This document shows positions 40,680-53,470 of a stretch of 64,000 bases of DNA, piece after piece; the first letter of the stretch is position 1, and each line of letters starts with the position of its first letter. The position numbers and the translations under genes were made by a program. Source of the stretch: Perognathus longimembris pacificus. Its lineage: Eukaryota; Chordata; Mammalia; Rodentia; Heteromyidae. The notes beneath the pieces are model-generated. The model searched no databases. It was not told the DNA's origin and saw only the letters and a program-made list of their open reading frames with translations. The stretch is from assembly GCF_023159225.1 (NCBI RefSeq), contig NC_063188.1, positions 34,155,979-34,219,978 on the forward strand, given 5' to 3'.

Positions 40680-41600
40680 ATCCAGGTCATGGGTTCTTTT
40701 AGATGTGGTCCCTACTATCTCTCTGCAGTCATGTCTTACCATTCCCGGTACTCTTGTCTCTTTATCACTGACAATTCTTCATCACAGGGACTGTGAATTT
40801 AGTGTCTCAAGGACACTCAGTATGAATAGCATAAAAATCACTGAGATGGCCCCAAATACTCTCAGATTTGTTTTTACAAAGGAACAGCTTGTTGATTTTA
40901 TTTTAAATCAATCAGATTTTTCTCACAAGCCACTGATAATATTCCAATAGGTTCCTTCAGGTATGTGTAAACATTTGAGAATTTTGATCCCTTGTCATAT
41001 CTTTTCCCAAGATGGAGTTTGAGTGTCCATGGGAGGTTGGGGTCTCCCTTAGCTTCAGAGAAGGGTCCTGGCTCTCAGAGCACTTGTGCTGTCCACTGGA
41101 GTTGCACTGATTTCTGCAGCAATGATGTCCTTCATCATCCTGTCACAGCTTACTATGTTGATATCCTTTGCTGAAGTCTGGGGATCAAGGCCATCATCCT
41201 CTTCTAGCTTGGCTTGGGGAGTACTTATGATCCCAGATGCTGACCTGACCCACCTCAGCTCCTTCAAGACCAGTGTTTCATTGAAATCTGATGGTGATTT
41301 GCTTTTGATCTCCAATCTGGATTACCTCAGGCCTCAGTCACAGCTATGTTGACCTCTTTCTGGTTGTTCCATCAATGACTAGACATCCCCTTAGGTACCT
41401 GACTCTCAGATATTTTTGAAAGCTCTTGGAAAATGGGTGCCACTGACTGATTCAGAACCACTGGCAAGGCCCATGGCCCATTTCTGAATATCTGATCACT
41501 CCTTAGCCTAAGTTTCCCTGGACCCAGAGTTTGTTTATTTAGGAAGCTTACATACTAATTTCTCAATAAAAATGATTAAATGAACTCAATCTCTTCTGCT
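40680..41600. other. Intronic sequence with opposed open frames
   Basis: No repeat recognised. Between 41055 and 41352 both strands stay open for over 85 codons. The minus frame includes LVLKELRWVRSASGIISTPQ. The minus-strand reading is followed by an AAAATAAAATCAACAAG stretch, so an old processed pseudogene or LTR fragment is possible, but I cannot name a parent. Confidence 0.35.
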
Positions 41601-41609
41601 GTCTTCTTT

Positions 41610-41836
41610 TTTTAAAATTTTGTTTATTTATTTATTTATTTTGGCCAGTCCTGGGGCTTGGACTCAGGGCCTGAACACTGTCCCTGGCTTCTTTTTGCTC
41701 AAGGCTAGCACTCTGCCACTTGAGCCACAGTGCCACTTCTGGCCATTTTCTATATATGTGGTGCTGGGGAATTGAACCCAGGGCTTCATGTATACAAAGC
41801 AAGCACTCTTGCCACTAGGCCATATCCCCCCAGCCC
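41610..41836 (-). mobile_element. IDL-Geo SINE with target-site duplication
   Basis: Flanked by CTGTCTTCTTTT (about 41598 and 41837). Its tail in sense is (ATAA)n. Confidence 0.9.
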
Positions 41837-41978
41837 CTGTCTTCTTTTCCTCTCTATTCATTCTGCAAATCCAAGCTCGAATATGCATTCTGTAAAGCCT
41901 TGGTCTGGTAACATCAGACACTTGTACTGGTCTTACCATGAGATCCTATAGCAATTTATACCCCTATCTTTCTGTGCA

Positions 41979-41981
<3 letters not shown>

Positions 41982-42021
<40 letters not shown>
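41982..42021. repeat. (GT)n microsatellite
   Basis: About 20 units, not next to a Geo element. Confidence 0.95.
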
Positions 42022-42039
42022 ACACTTGTGCTTTTTTTC

Positions 42040-42165
42040 AGTTTTTGAGACAGGTTGTTACTATGTAGGCACAGCTGGGCTGGAGCTTGCTACATAGATC
42101 AGGCTGACCACAAACTCAAAATCCCCCTGCCTGAACCTCCCCAGTGATAGGATTATCACACACGT
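42040..42165 (-). mobile_element. B1 SINE
   Basis: TTTTGAGACAGGTTGTTACT to CCAGTGATAGGATTATCA. Confidence 0.65.
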
Positions 42166-42712
42166 ATTATCACACATGGCAATATTTTTGCATGATACTT
42201 GTCTTTCACAATCAAACAGTAAATTCACAGCACAAAGACCATGTATATTCATCCTTTCAGTCCCAATACTAAACAGTATTCCCGACATACAGTTGGTGTT
42301 CAATTAATGGCTATTAAATGAACAAGAAGTAGGTGCTTTCTTTGTATGTGGATAGTGGAATTTGAACTCAGGGCCTGAGCTCTTACTCTATGCTCATGGC
42401 CTTGTCCCTTTGTCCCAGGGCCCTCTGAGGTCAGAGTTAGCTGAATATGAGTTCAGTTCTTATAGACAAGACAGCACATGGTAGTTGGCCTGTGGTGCCT
42501 CTGTCTGGCTGAGCCTGAGTGTCCCTACCTTCTAGTATTCCCCATTGTCTAAATGAATTAATGAATAAACAAAAAAGTAAATAAAGTTTAAAAAATGTGC
42601 CTCCCCAGTCCTCTCCTTGATCCTGAGATGTCTTGCTCCTGCCAAGTCCAGAGGTCCCGACTCCCTAGGCTGATGACGCTCAGTGGTGGCAGGTTTTATT
42701 TAGCACACTGGG

Positions 42713-42830
42713 TTGGACTCAGATAATTACTTAATTGATTTTGCTTAAAAATAGAGTTGGCAAGGAACGCCCACAGGATTTATTTTTACTCTGGTTGCTT
42801 AATAAAGCCTTGGAACACAAGGGAAAGAGA
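42713..42830. other. Candidate conserved non-coding element
   Basis: Repeat-free, with ATAATTACTTAATTGATT (two homeodomain-type TAATTA/TTAATTGA cores) and a nearby TTTATTTTTACTC. Function is a guess. Confidence 0.3.
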
Positions 42831-43442
42831 TAATGGGACAGCCTGGAGTCATCTGAACTCTCCAAGTCCCAACAGGCTGCCATGGTCCATACTGGCAGCA
42901 GCAGTGGAGGGGTGCTGTTGTGATATCAGGGAGTTTCCTAAGTACAGTGAGAGGTGGAAGATCAATGTGCCTTTGTCCCAGATAAGAGCTTTGAGACATG
43001 GTTGATGGCCTGTCCTAGAGAGGGAAAGAGGAAAATCCTTGGAAGGGTTCTAGCTGCTCTCAGGCACTTATTTTCTAGTTGGGCTGGAGTAGGGGTTTCA
43101 TTCTGCCTGTCGCCCAGCTCTGATGTATGGAGGAGTTACAGGGAAGAAGGAGAACATGGAAGGAGTAAAAGAAGGAGGTCAGGAAGGAAGAGGGGCAGGG
43201 AGAGGTGTGGGAGTTTTTCACTGGGTGTCCTGGCATGGCGAATTTGTCTGCAGTATTAAGGTAGGATGGGATACACTGGTTCAACTTTCCAAATTCAAGT
43301 CATATGGCCTCTTACTTTTCAAGGGTTCAGGACACAAATGTCCCTTTAGTGACCTGGAGCTCAGGATCTGCTTTGGCCTCGTCTGCCTGGATTTCATCCT
43401 ATACCCTCTACCTTCTGCTCACCAATTCTCCTTCACTTCAGC

Positions 43443-43445
43443 ATT

Positions 43446-43500
<55 letters not shown>

Positions 43501-43503
43501 TTT
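43443..43503. repeat. (TTTA)n microsatellite, tail of the next SINE
   Basis: About 15 TTTA units lying inside the target-site duplication of the IDL-Geo at 43504, so it grew from its A tail. Confidence 0.95.
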
Positions 43504-43679
43504 GGCCAGTTCTGGGGCTTGGACTCAGGGCCTGGGCACTGTCTCTGGCTAGCACTCTGCCACTTGAGCCACAGTACCACTTCTGGCCGTTTTCTGTATA
43601 TGTGGTGCTGGGGAATCGAACCCAGGGCCTCATGTATACGAGGCAAGCACTCTTGCCACTAGGCCATATCCCCAGCCCC
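43504..43679 (-). mobile_element. IDL-Geo SINE with 16-bp deletion in Geo
   Basis: The usual CTTCTTTTTGCTCAAGG part is missing (CTGTCTCTGGCTAGCACTC). The direct repeat CACTTCAGCATTTTAT is at 43434-43449 and 43680-43695. Confidence 0.92.
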
Positions 43680-43695
43680 CACTTCAGCATTTTAT

Positions 43696-45245
<1,550 letters not shown>

Positions 45246-45264
45246 TCAGAATTAAGATGTCACA

Positions 45265-45376
45265 GCAGAGTGGAGTGTGGTCATGTATACTTGCAATCCC
45301 AGCATTCAGGAGGTTGAGGTAGGAGGATCATTAGTCCAAAGCCAGCCTGGATTATTCTGTTTCAAATTTTAAAAAA
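45265..45376 (+). mobile_element. B1 SINE
   Basis: GTGTGGTCATGTATACTTGC to TATTCTGTTTCAAATTT with an A8 tail. Confidence 0.68.
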
Positions 45377-45975
45377 AAGATGTCCAAGTACACAAGTACA
45401 TGTACATTTTGCCTTGCTAATCAAGGAATCAATAAATAAGTATTGATTGCCTACTAAGTGCAAGGCAATACACTATCTCTTCATACAACTGGTGTGCTGT
45501 AAAAAAGCTGGGCATGAATCAAATATGAGGAAATTGATGAATGCTATAAGCCTATGGGAGTTTCTTTAATAATGACACACATCAATTTTTTAGATATTTT
45601 ATTTCCTTATTATGAGATACACCTAAATGATAGATTTTATTGCATCTAAATACGAGCATTCCAAAAGATTTACTGAAATAATCTTACTCATTTCATAGAT
45701 ATGCCCTGCCCCTAGGAAGGAAACTCATAACAAATATGTTTTCGATGTGGGAGAAAGGAACCGTAGCCCTCCAAAATGATTCACCCACAATTTCTACATT
45801 GCTCAGGAAGAAAAATATGAGAGATTAAAGCTAGGGCTCTTGGCTTTCTACTTCTGGGTGCTTTGCTTATCCAATTTTGTATGAAATGCCTAAAGATTCA
45901 GTTAAGCTTTCTGGGTTTTTGAAAACATTCCCAAAAATTCAACAGGAAGTATGATTAGCAAAACATTGGAAACTA

Positions 45976-46285
45976 CAGCCATCCATCCCTGTTTACAGGT
46001 TCTGCATCCTTGAATTCAACCAATCACAGATCAAAAATATTTTTTTAAATGGTGTCTGTACTGAACATGCATACATTTTGCTTATCTTCATTCTCAAAAC
46101 AATACACTATGACAAGCATTTATATAGCATTTACATTTTGTTCAGTATTCTAAGTCATCTACAGATGATTCTAAGTATATAGTAGGATGTGAGTAGTCCA
46201 TGTACAAATAACTTGACATTTTATCTAGGGACTTGAACATTTATGGATTTTGGTGCCAATGGTGGGGGTTCTGGATATAGGAAAG
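45976..46285. mobile_element. MER2-like Tigger DNA transposon remnant
   Basis: Good match in order to MER2 as I remember it: TCTGTACTGAACATGCATAC, ACAATACACTATGACAAGC, TCTACAGATGATTCTAAGTA and GGACTTGAACATTTATGG. Confidence 0.75.
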
Positions 46286-46541
46286 TTATTCTTTAAATTC
46301 TAGATCTCTGCTGAACTCCACACCTCCTAGCAGGCAGGGAATTTGGAAATCATGCTAAGGAGTATCCTTGTTTTTTTAGGGGGGGTTATTTGTTCATTTT
46401 CCAAATTTGTGGAGGGCCTACTATGTGCTAGGCACTCTTCCAGAAGATGAATGATACTGTAGAGAACAAGACAGATGGAGCTCCTAGGCCTCACGGAGCA
46501 TCTGTTCTATCGGGAATATAGATAGTAAACAAACATCTCTT

Positions 46542-46657
46542 GTTGAGAGAGAATCTTGCTACGAAGCTAAGCCTGGACTTGAACTTAGGATTCTCCTGCC
46601 TCAGACTTCCAAGTGCTGGGATTGCAAGTATGTGCCACCATGGTTGGTGGCAGATAT
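46542..46657 (-). mobile_element. B1 SINE
   Basis: Minus-strand 7SL monomer ending CCAAGTGCTGGGATTGCAAG. Confidence 0.68.
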
Positions 46658-46659
46658 AG

Positions 46660-46983
46660 ACTACAGTAGTTTTCCCTTTGCAGTTTTGTTGTGTGGTTTC
46701 AGTTACCTGTGGATAACTACAGTTTGGAAAATTCCAGAAATAAACTATTCAAAAGCTTAAATAAATTCTGTTATAGGGTGTTTTAATAATTATTTTATTA
46801 TTGTTTATTGTTGTTAAATCTCTTACTATGCTTGATTTAGAAACTAAATTCGATCATAGGTATATATGTATAAGAAAAATGTTTCCTATATTTGGGAACT
46901 GTTTTACAGTTCAGTGTTTTTAGGTGTTTAGGCATCCTCTGGGGATCTTGGAAAGTATTGTCTGCAGAAAAGGGGGGTTAGTG
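46660..46983. mobile_element. Tigger-like DNA transposon remnant (copy 2)
   Basis: ACTACAGTAGTTTTCCCTTT at one end and GTCTGCAGAAAAGGGGGG at the other; shares AAAATTCCAGAAATAAACTA and TATTGTTGTTAAATCTCTTA with copy 1 at 35963. Confidence 0.7.
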
Positions 46984-47291
46984 TATGAAGGAAAATAAAG
47001 CAGGATAAAAGACTACACAAGAGAATAAGGGAGATAGGTTATTTTAGCAATGTTCAAGCCTATAATCCACTACTATTAACTATAGTCACCTACTGTGCCA
47101 TGGATCTCAAACATTTATTCCTCCTGTTTGACACTTTATACTCTTTGGACAGCGTCTCCTCATTCCCTTCTCTCAGCTCCAGCCTCTGGCAACCACCATT
47201 GTATTCTGCTCCTGTGAGTTTGGGTTTTTTAAAAAAAATTCCATATCTAAGTGAGATTATGAGCCATTTGTCTCTGTGTCTGGTTTATTTT

Positions 47292-47612
47292 TTATTAAAT
47301 TTTTATTATTCAACTGAGGTACAGAGAGGTTACAGTTTCATACTTTAGGCATTGGATACATTTCTTTCTTTTTTTTTTTTTTGGCCAGTCCTGGGCCTTG
47401 GACTCAGGGCCTGAGCACTGTCCCTGGCTTCTTCCCGCTCAAGGCTAGCACTCCGCCACTTGAGCCACAGCGCCGCTTCTGGCCATTTTCTGTATATGTG
47501 GTGCTGGGGAATCGAACCTAGGGCCTCGTGTATCCGAGGCAGGCACTCTTGCCACTAGGCTATATCCCCAGCCCCTGGATACATTTCTTGTTTGTTACCT
47601 CCTCCCTCATTC
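47292..47612 (-). mobile_element. Short retroposon with L1-like 3' end (copy 3), itself interrupted
   Basis: Bounded by TGTCTGGTTTATTTT at 47277-47291 and 47613-47627. Removing the IDL-Geo and one duplication leaves about 98 bp. Minus strand: AATGAGGGAGGAGGTAACAA, then TGAAACTGTAACCTCTCTGT and a (TAATAA)-type tail. Confidence 0.8.
47367..47575 (-). mobile_element. IDL-Geo SINE, youngest subfamily
   Basis: Flanked by the perfect TGGATACATTTCTT at 47353-47366 and 47576-47589; lies inside the short retroposon, which lies inside the L1. Confidence 0.94.
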
Positions 47613-47890
47613 TGTCTGGTTTATTTTACACAGCATGTCTTCCAAGTTCATCCAGTTAGAAAACAGCAGAATTTCCTTTTTTTCCTTGCAGTGATTGAGA
47701 CTGAACCCAAGGCTTTGCGAGAATTTTCCCTGTAGGCCAAACAGTAGTGCATTATATATGCATCCCATTTTATTTGTCCATTTATCTGTCAATGGACAGG
47801 TTGATTCCATATTTCAGCTATTGTGAGTTGTGCTACAATGAATGTGATATCTCTTTGATATAATGACTTCAACTTCTTAGGTATATAGCT

Positions 47891-48290
47891 CTAGAAATGA
47901 GATGGGGAGTGGCATTTTAGATAGGTTGTTCAGTGAAGACTTCTTTGAAGACATTTAAGCAGAGGCTTGAAGGAAGTAAGAGCACAGCCAAGAGGCTGTC
48001 CAGAGAACGAGGCTTCCAGGCAGAAAAAATAGTAAAGGCTCAGAAATATAGGATTTGGGTGGAAGAAGAACAGCAATGGTCCCCTGTGTAACTGGACACT
48101 GATGCAGTAGAGAATAGAAGAGATGTGCTGAGAGAAGCAGCTGGGGTTGAGTTATGTAGGACTTTATAAATCATGGTGAGAGCTTTAACTTTACTCAGAG
48201 GAGGGTTTTGAGCAGACAGGGTCTGGAGTGCATTTAAAAGGATGTTTCTGGCTGCTATGTGGAAAATGGAGTGTAAAAGGGCAATGGCAA
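47891..48290 (+). mobile_element. Old dispersed repeat, family not named
   Basis: The text GGCTTCCAGGCAGA, GTAGGACTTTATAAATCATG, GGAGGGTTTTGAGCAG and GGATGTTTCTGGCTGCTATG is of a kind repeated in placental genomes, but I cannot name the family. Confidence 0.45.
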
Positions 48291-51134
48291 GGGGAGGAAG
48301 GCCAGTCACACATGTCTTGACTGCAATACTTGTGACTGCAATAATACAGTGAAAATATGGTGGCAGCAGAGGGTAGGTTCACAGTAATGGAGATGGTAAG
48401 AAATGAGTGACTTCCAGATAGATTCGAAGGGCTGAACTAAGATCCTGTGTTGATGAGTTGAATATAAGGAGTAAGAAAGAGAGGAGTCAACTTTAAGAGT
48501 AGGGTTGCCATTTACCAAGAAGAGAATTAGGGGGTAAATCATGTTTGGGGACACTTTAAGTCATCTTCTACATTGGTTTTAGAGCCTGTGAGTCCTATGA
48601 TTAGGAATTCCTTTGTGTTAAGATCCCTAAGGGTCCCTGTCAGCTGGATAGGTAATATATTGAACTATTACATGCCATTTTCCCTGTGGTTGGGATTCAT
48701 TTACCAAATCAGCCACAGGTGGCAGGGCCCTAAGATAAAGACACATCACCAACAAAGGGCCTCACCATCCTCATCATAAGCTCTGGACCCAGCTGTGCTT
48801 TCTGTCAGAGCAGCAATCTCATTTACCCAGAGAGCAGACCACCAAAAGCCCCACTTGTTCCACCTGAGTCCAACAGGACTCAGGCTGCACAGCAAAGAGG
48901 CTCAACAAGGTTTTAAAACTCCCAAGGCCTAGGCCCTTCTCCAGACCAATTACATTGGACGCCTTGGGGTTAGGGCCAGAGCATTAGTATTTTTTAAAGC
49001 TTCTGATGATTTCAAAGTATAGCCAAGATTGAGAATCATTGAGCTAAAAGAACCTTAGACTTCACATCCTGAGTCACAGGGGCAATTTGTTGGCAACAGA
49101 GGATACAGCAGAATGAAATCCAGGGCTGGAGATCGTTGCAGAAAGTGATTACTGTATTGATTGCTCATGAAGTCATTACATGTCTTTGCATGTTGCACAG
49201 CTGGGTGCTCAAATCCTAGGTGGGGGCTGAAGGATGAGGCAGGAGTAAAGGGAAGGGCAAGACAAGAAGATCTGTAGCTCTGCCCAGGCAGCTGTTTAAC
49301 TAACTCCTCCATAGCCATACAATTTACCATGGAGGTGTCACAAACATGAAGCAAGTGGAATTTTTGTTCTACCTGACAGTCGCCCTTTCCCTTCTCTGTT
49401 ATTATATGCCAGTAGATAGACGCCTCCATTGTAGAATAGCATCTCTAGAGACCTGAAAGGGCCATGCAGTCCGTGTTTCACTGTTAAATGCAAAAGGGAG
49501 ATTCAGGAAGAAGGTACAGTTTTTCCCAAATGTCAAAATAATCCAGTAGCAGAGCTGAAACCAGAACTCAGATTTCATAAGCTTTGGATTAGTGATTGTC
49601 CCCCCACAGCAGGCTGGGAGTCTACTACTGATCTTTCATCCACTGGTTTGAATTGTACCTTGGCCTATCTAATGGATCCCAACAACCAAGGAACCCCACT
49701 GGTATCCTTTTATGTATTCATTCATAGGAGGGGGTGGGATCTTTGTTAGTCTTACCAAACATCCAAAATTAGATCCTGTCATAAAGATTTTTTTTTGTTT
49801 ATAGCATTATAGCAAAAGATTCAGATATTTACAGGAGCAACACCAGAGGAGAGAGTTGAATTGCCAATATTTTCAGGGGTTATAATCATTTCTAGGTGGC
49901 TGTTTCAGAGCTATTTTCAGTTTGTTTATGGTTCATTCCTCATTGACCCTTGTCTTGTTGATCTCAGAGACACCATCCTGTTCTCAGTCTTCAGCCTCGA
50001 TCCCTGATGGTGACTCACTCATTGCCAGCTGCTCTTTGCTAGATGTCACATTCATGTCTAGCCTTATGCTTAGACACAGATGAGGCCTGCCTTCTAGTGG
50101 GATACAAGGTGGCTTTCAAAGGTCTCTATGTTGTAAGCATCTTCAAAGCTCGGCTGTGGTGCCTGCAGTTCTTCTTTTCTTTTTTTTCTTTTAAAGGACA
50201 GTTTTTATTACCTTCTTTTTTAGAAAAAAAGATTCTCAATGGATTATTTTTTTTTCAATTCATCACTTCCATAGAGGAGCCTGAAGATCTGAATATTGGG
50301 GTTACTCCTTCACATTAAAATATTGATAAATGCAAATGTGGTAACAGGAGGGGGTGACAAATGCTTTAGAGCCCAGCAAATGACAGGCTGATGAGGGCCA
50401 TATCTTGTCTACCATCTGCTTTTGGAAATAAAGCTATATTGGAATAGTCATGATCTTCATCTATGCATTGCCTATGGCTGCTTTGGGGCTATCACATTTA
50501 ATCTGCAATATTTACTGAAATATTTACTATATAGTCCTTTACAGAAAGTGTGCTGACCTCCATACTAACTTATGCACTACCACACCAGTTTTAAATCTAC
50601 CCGGGGATAAGAATTACTAGGAAATGTTTATTAAAACACGGCTGCCTCAGCCCACATTCAGATCAGATTTAAATTCAAAATCCTTGGGAGAATAGGGTCC
50701 AGGAATCCAGATTGTTTAAGATGTCCTAACCCATAAAGCGTAGATTAATTGAGTACCTTAAAGCTGGGACATCTGAGCTCTTCACTGACCCTATTTTTTT
50801 CTCCAAGCAGCTGTGAGTCTCATTTTGCAACAGGCACCCTTTCTGGCTAAAAGGAATTTTTTGGCTTGAAACACGGGAGTAGAATTGCTAAGTACCTTTG
50901 GGGCCACTGGAAGCCCCTCGAAGCAAATATGAAGCCAGCAGCTATGTGGAATAAGGAATTGAAGAGAGAGTTTGCCTTTCCCCTCAGGGCTGAATTCGGC
51001 AGCTGGTGATGCTCTGACCATTTTTTTTTAATCTGGTGGCTCTATTAGAACAGATTTTAGGGCTGTTATCACTTATATCTTGGCCAAAGTTAGCTATCTG
51101 GTCAAATGCTTCACTGAAAGATAGTACCCCACAC
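48291..51134. other. Unique intronic sequence with old MER5A/MIR traces
   Basis: Weak MER5A-like parts at 48890-49050 (CCCAAGGCCTAGGCCCTTCT) and 50585-50735, and a MIR-like part at 49480-49600. The rest is unrecognised; no exon seen. Confidence 0.45.
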
Positions 51135-51440
51135 CTAAAAAGTTTTATTTTAACTTGACACATAATAGTTGTACATATATATGGGGTACAATGTGATTTT
51201 TTTAGTAACACAATGTTTATTAGTGAAAAATTGCAGTATGATGTTTGGATATATGTATACATTCTGTAACAAACTGATCAAGCATACCTAGCATCTCAAA
51301 CTTTTATCATTTCATTGGTGGTGTCATCAAAATCACCTCTTCCTGCTCTTTTGAAATATCTGTTATTAACTATAGTCATACTATAGTGCAGTAGAAAACA
51401 AGAACTTATTCATCCTATCTAACTGTGGAATCTAAAACAG
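51135..51440 (-). mobile_element. L1 3' UTR remnant
   Basis: Antisense old L1 3' UTR: ACACATAATAGTTGTACATA, TATGGGGTACAATGTG, CTATTAACTATAGTCATAC-like block, ACTTATTCATCCTATCTAAC. Confidence 0.75.
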
Positions 51441-51889
51441 TTGGTCTCATAGCATTGAAGTGTTAAGACAGTGGCTATCTGGGCTGAGAAGGGTTGGGGT
51501 GTGAAGACTAGGAGAGGTGAAAGTAGAGCTCTGGTTCTTGCCTGAAGCTCTGCCCATTTTCTGATTGGTATTTCTGCAGGCTCATTGTCTTTGACACCTG
51601 AGCCTACTTACAATCAATTCCCATAGCAACCACTGTGGGCACCTGAGATAATAGAAGGCCATTTCGATAGCACCAATTTCTGATAAGGAAACCTGGAGGC
51701 CTTCCTTTCAGCAGTCAAGACTGCAGAGAGAGGACCATGTCGTCTCCTAACATCCAATGCCACCCCTCCCCAAGCCACACTGGACTCTAGCCTCATATCT
51801 CAATTCTATCCATTATTACCTTCTGTTGCATTGCTGATTCCAACCACCATACTCTTGACACAGTGGGCTTATTCCTACTTCTGGACTCA

Positions 51890-52170
51890 CTTCATGGTGA
51901 CTCCTCTTCATCTCTACCTTGCATGGGCCTGGGTGTCCCTCTTAATGCTAGCTTTCTTATAATTCAGTGCCAAGTCAACCTTTGTTCAGAATCCTTCCTC
52001 AGCCCCTCTAATCCCTAGAATATAATATTCAATTACTGCTCACCTCATACTCATATCCCCAACCAGCCTGTCTGTATAAGAGGAGGTGACATTTTATTTC
52101 CCTATATCTCCCCTAGCACTAAGCACACAGTAGGCCCAGCATAAAAATTATTAGTTGATTGCAGTTTATC
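51890..52170 (+). mobile_element. L2 LINE 3' remnant
   Basis: TCTCCCCTAGCACTAAGCAC and CAGTAGGCCCAGCATAAA resemble the L2 end 'tagcacagtgcctggcacatag'. Confidence 0.55.
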
Positions 52171-52223
52171 AATTCAGCAAAAAAATGGTTTGAACATGTA
52201 CTACACTTCAAGAAGCACCAAGT

Positions 52224-52437
52224 AGCTGGATGTGTTGGCTAACACCTGTAATCTTAACTACCCAGGAGATCTGAGAATATAGCCAGCTAAAGTAGACAAA
52301 TCTAGGAGTCTCTTGTTTCCAAGTAACCAGCAAAAAGGCAGAAGTGGAGGTATAGCTCAAGTAGTAGAGCACCATCCTTGAGCAGAAAAAGCCAAGAAAA
52401 GAGCCAAGACCTCATGTTTAAACATCAGTACTGGATC
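52224..52437 (+). mobile_element. 7SL-Geo chimeric SINE
   Basis: Diverged full chimera (AGCTGGATGTGTTGGCTAAC). Confidence 0.75.
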
Positions 52438-52777
52438 ATACACAAAAGAAGTTCCATAGAAAACAAGTTAGTTCTGCAGTGGTTTCGTTAGTTTCGCTTT
52501 TTTTTTTTTTTCTGGATTCTAAGCAAAGGGTATGTAGGCTCAGCTAAGTTTTGAGAACCAGAAAAATGGTGTATCATTTGAAGGAATTGTCTTTGCTTGT
52601 TTTACTAGGGCTGTTCTATGTCACAACTCAGTACTTTATACCTATTTAAAAATATTTATTGAGTAGTGGCATTAGACCATTATCAGCTACAGAATTAGAA
52701 GTTGGGAGACGCTTTAGATACTATTTAGTTTAGTGTTTCCTAAATTCTACTGATCATCTGAATCATCTGTGGGTCTT

Positions 52778-52848
52778 TTTTTTTTGGCAATACTGGAATT
52801 TTCACTCAGGACCTTGTGCTTGCTACTAGGTCATATTTCTATCCCTAC
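52778..52848 (-). mobile_element. ID SINE fragment
   Basis: GGCAATACTGGAATTTTCAC to TCATATTTCTATCCCTA. Confidence 0.45.
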
Positions 52849-53077
52849 ACATAGATGGTGACATTTGATTTTAGATGGATTTAATAGCTGAGAGCTCTGT
52901 TTCCTTCAATGATTTGACCAATATTTATTAGTGTCCACATTGTGTCAGGTGCTATTCCAAGTATTGAGGATATATTAGTGGCAGAGCATGGTCCACACAC
53001 TTGTAGAGCTGACATATTATTGGAAGAGATAGTTTAGCAATACAAATGCAACTTTTCACATGAACTTAGAACAATAC

Positions 53078-53278
53078 ATGCTGGGTGGCTTACGTCTGTA
53101 ATCCTAGGTACTCAGGAGGCTTAGATCAGATTGAAGGTACCCTGGGCAGGGAAGTTTGTCAGACTCTTATCTCTAATTATCCACCAAAAAGCCAGAGGAG
53201 CTGTGGATTGAGTGGTAGTATACTAGCCTTGACCAAAAAACTCAGGGACAATGCCCAGGCCTTGATTCCAAACTGTAG

Positions 53279-53281
<3 letters not shown>
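53078..53281 (+). mobile_element. 7SL-Geo chimeric SINE
   Basis: Slightly deleted chimera running into a CA array. Confidence 0.78.

Positions 53282-53326
<45 letters not shown>
53282..53326. repeat. (CA)n microsatellite on a Geo 3' end
   Basis: About 22 units. Confidence 0.95.
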
Positions 53327-53328
<2 letters not shown>

Positions 53329-53329
<1 letters not shown>

Positions 53330-53470
53330 CTAAAATGATATACCCGCTCTGGAAAATAGTTGGGCAGTTTATACACATACACAGACACAGACACACAGTC
53401 ACAGACACAGACACACAGACACACACAGCTAAAATGATACACCCACTCTGGAAAATAGTTGGGCAGTTAT
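53329..53470. repeat. Duplicated 43-bp L1 segment around a CA-type array
   Basis: Segments 53329-53371 and 53428-53470 share GCTAAAATGATA, ACTCTGGAAAATAGTTGGGC and end GGGCAGTT; an imperfect (CACAGA)n array lies between them. Confidence 0.92.

Larger units (their letters stand above)
46990..47890 (-). mobile_element. L1 3' remnant, host of nested insertions
   Basis: Antisense old L1: TATTAACTATAGTCACCTAC, CCTCTGGCAACCACCATTGT, then after the nested insertions CAAGTTCATCCAGTTAG and TTATCTGTCAATGGACAGG. A short ID-like patch lies at about 47680-47745. Confidence 0.75.

Noticed and set aside
43123..43662. 179-codon frame with a repeated Leu-Phe-Ile-Tyr part
   Set aside because: Runs through a (TTTA)n array and a SINE; no gene.
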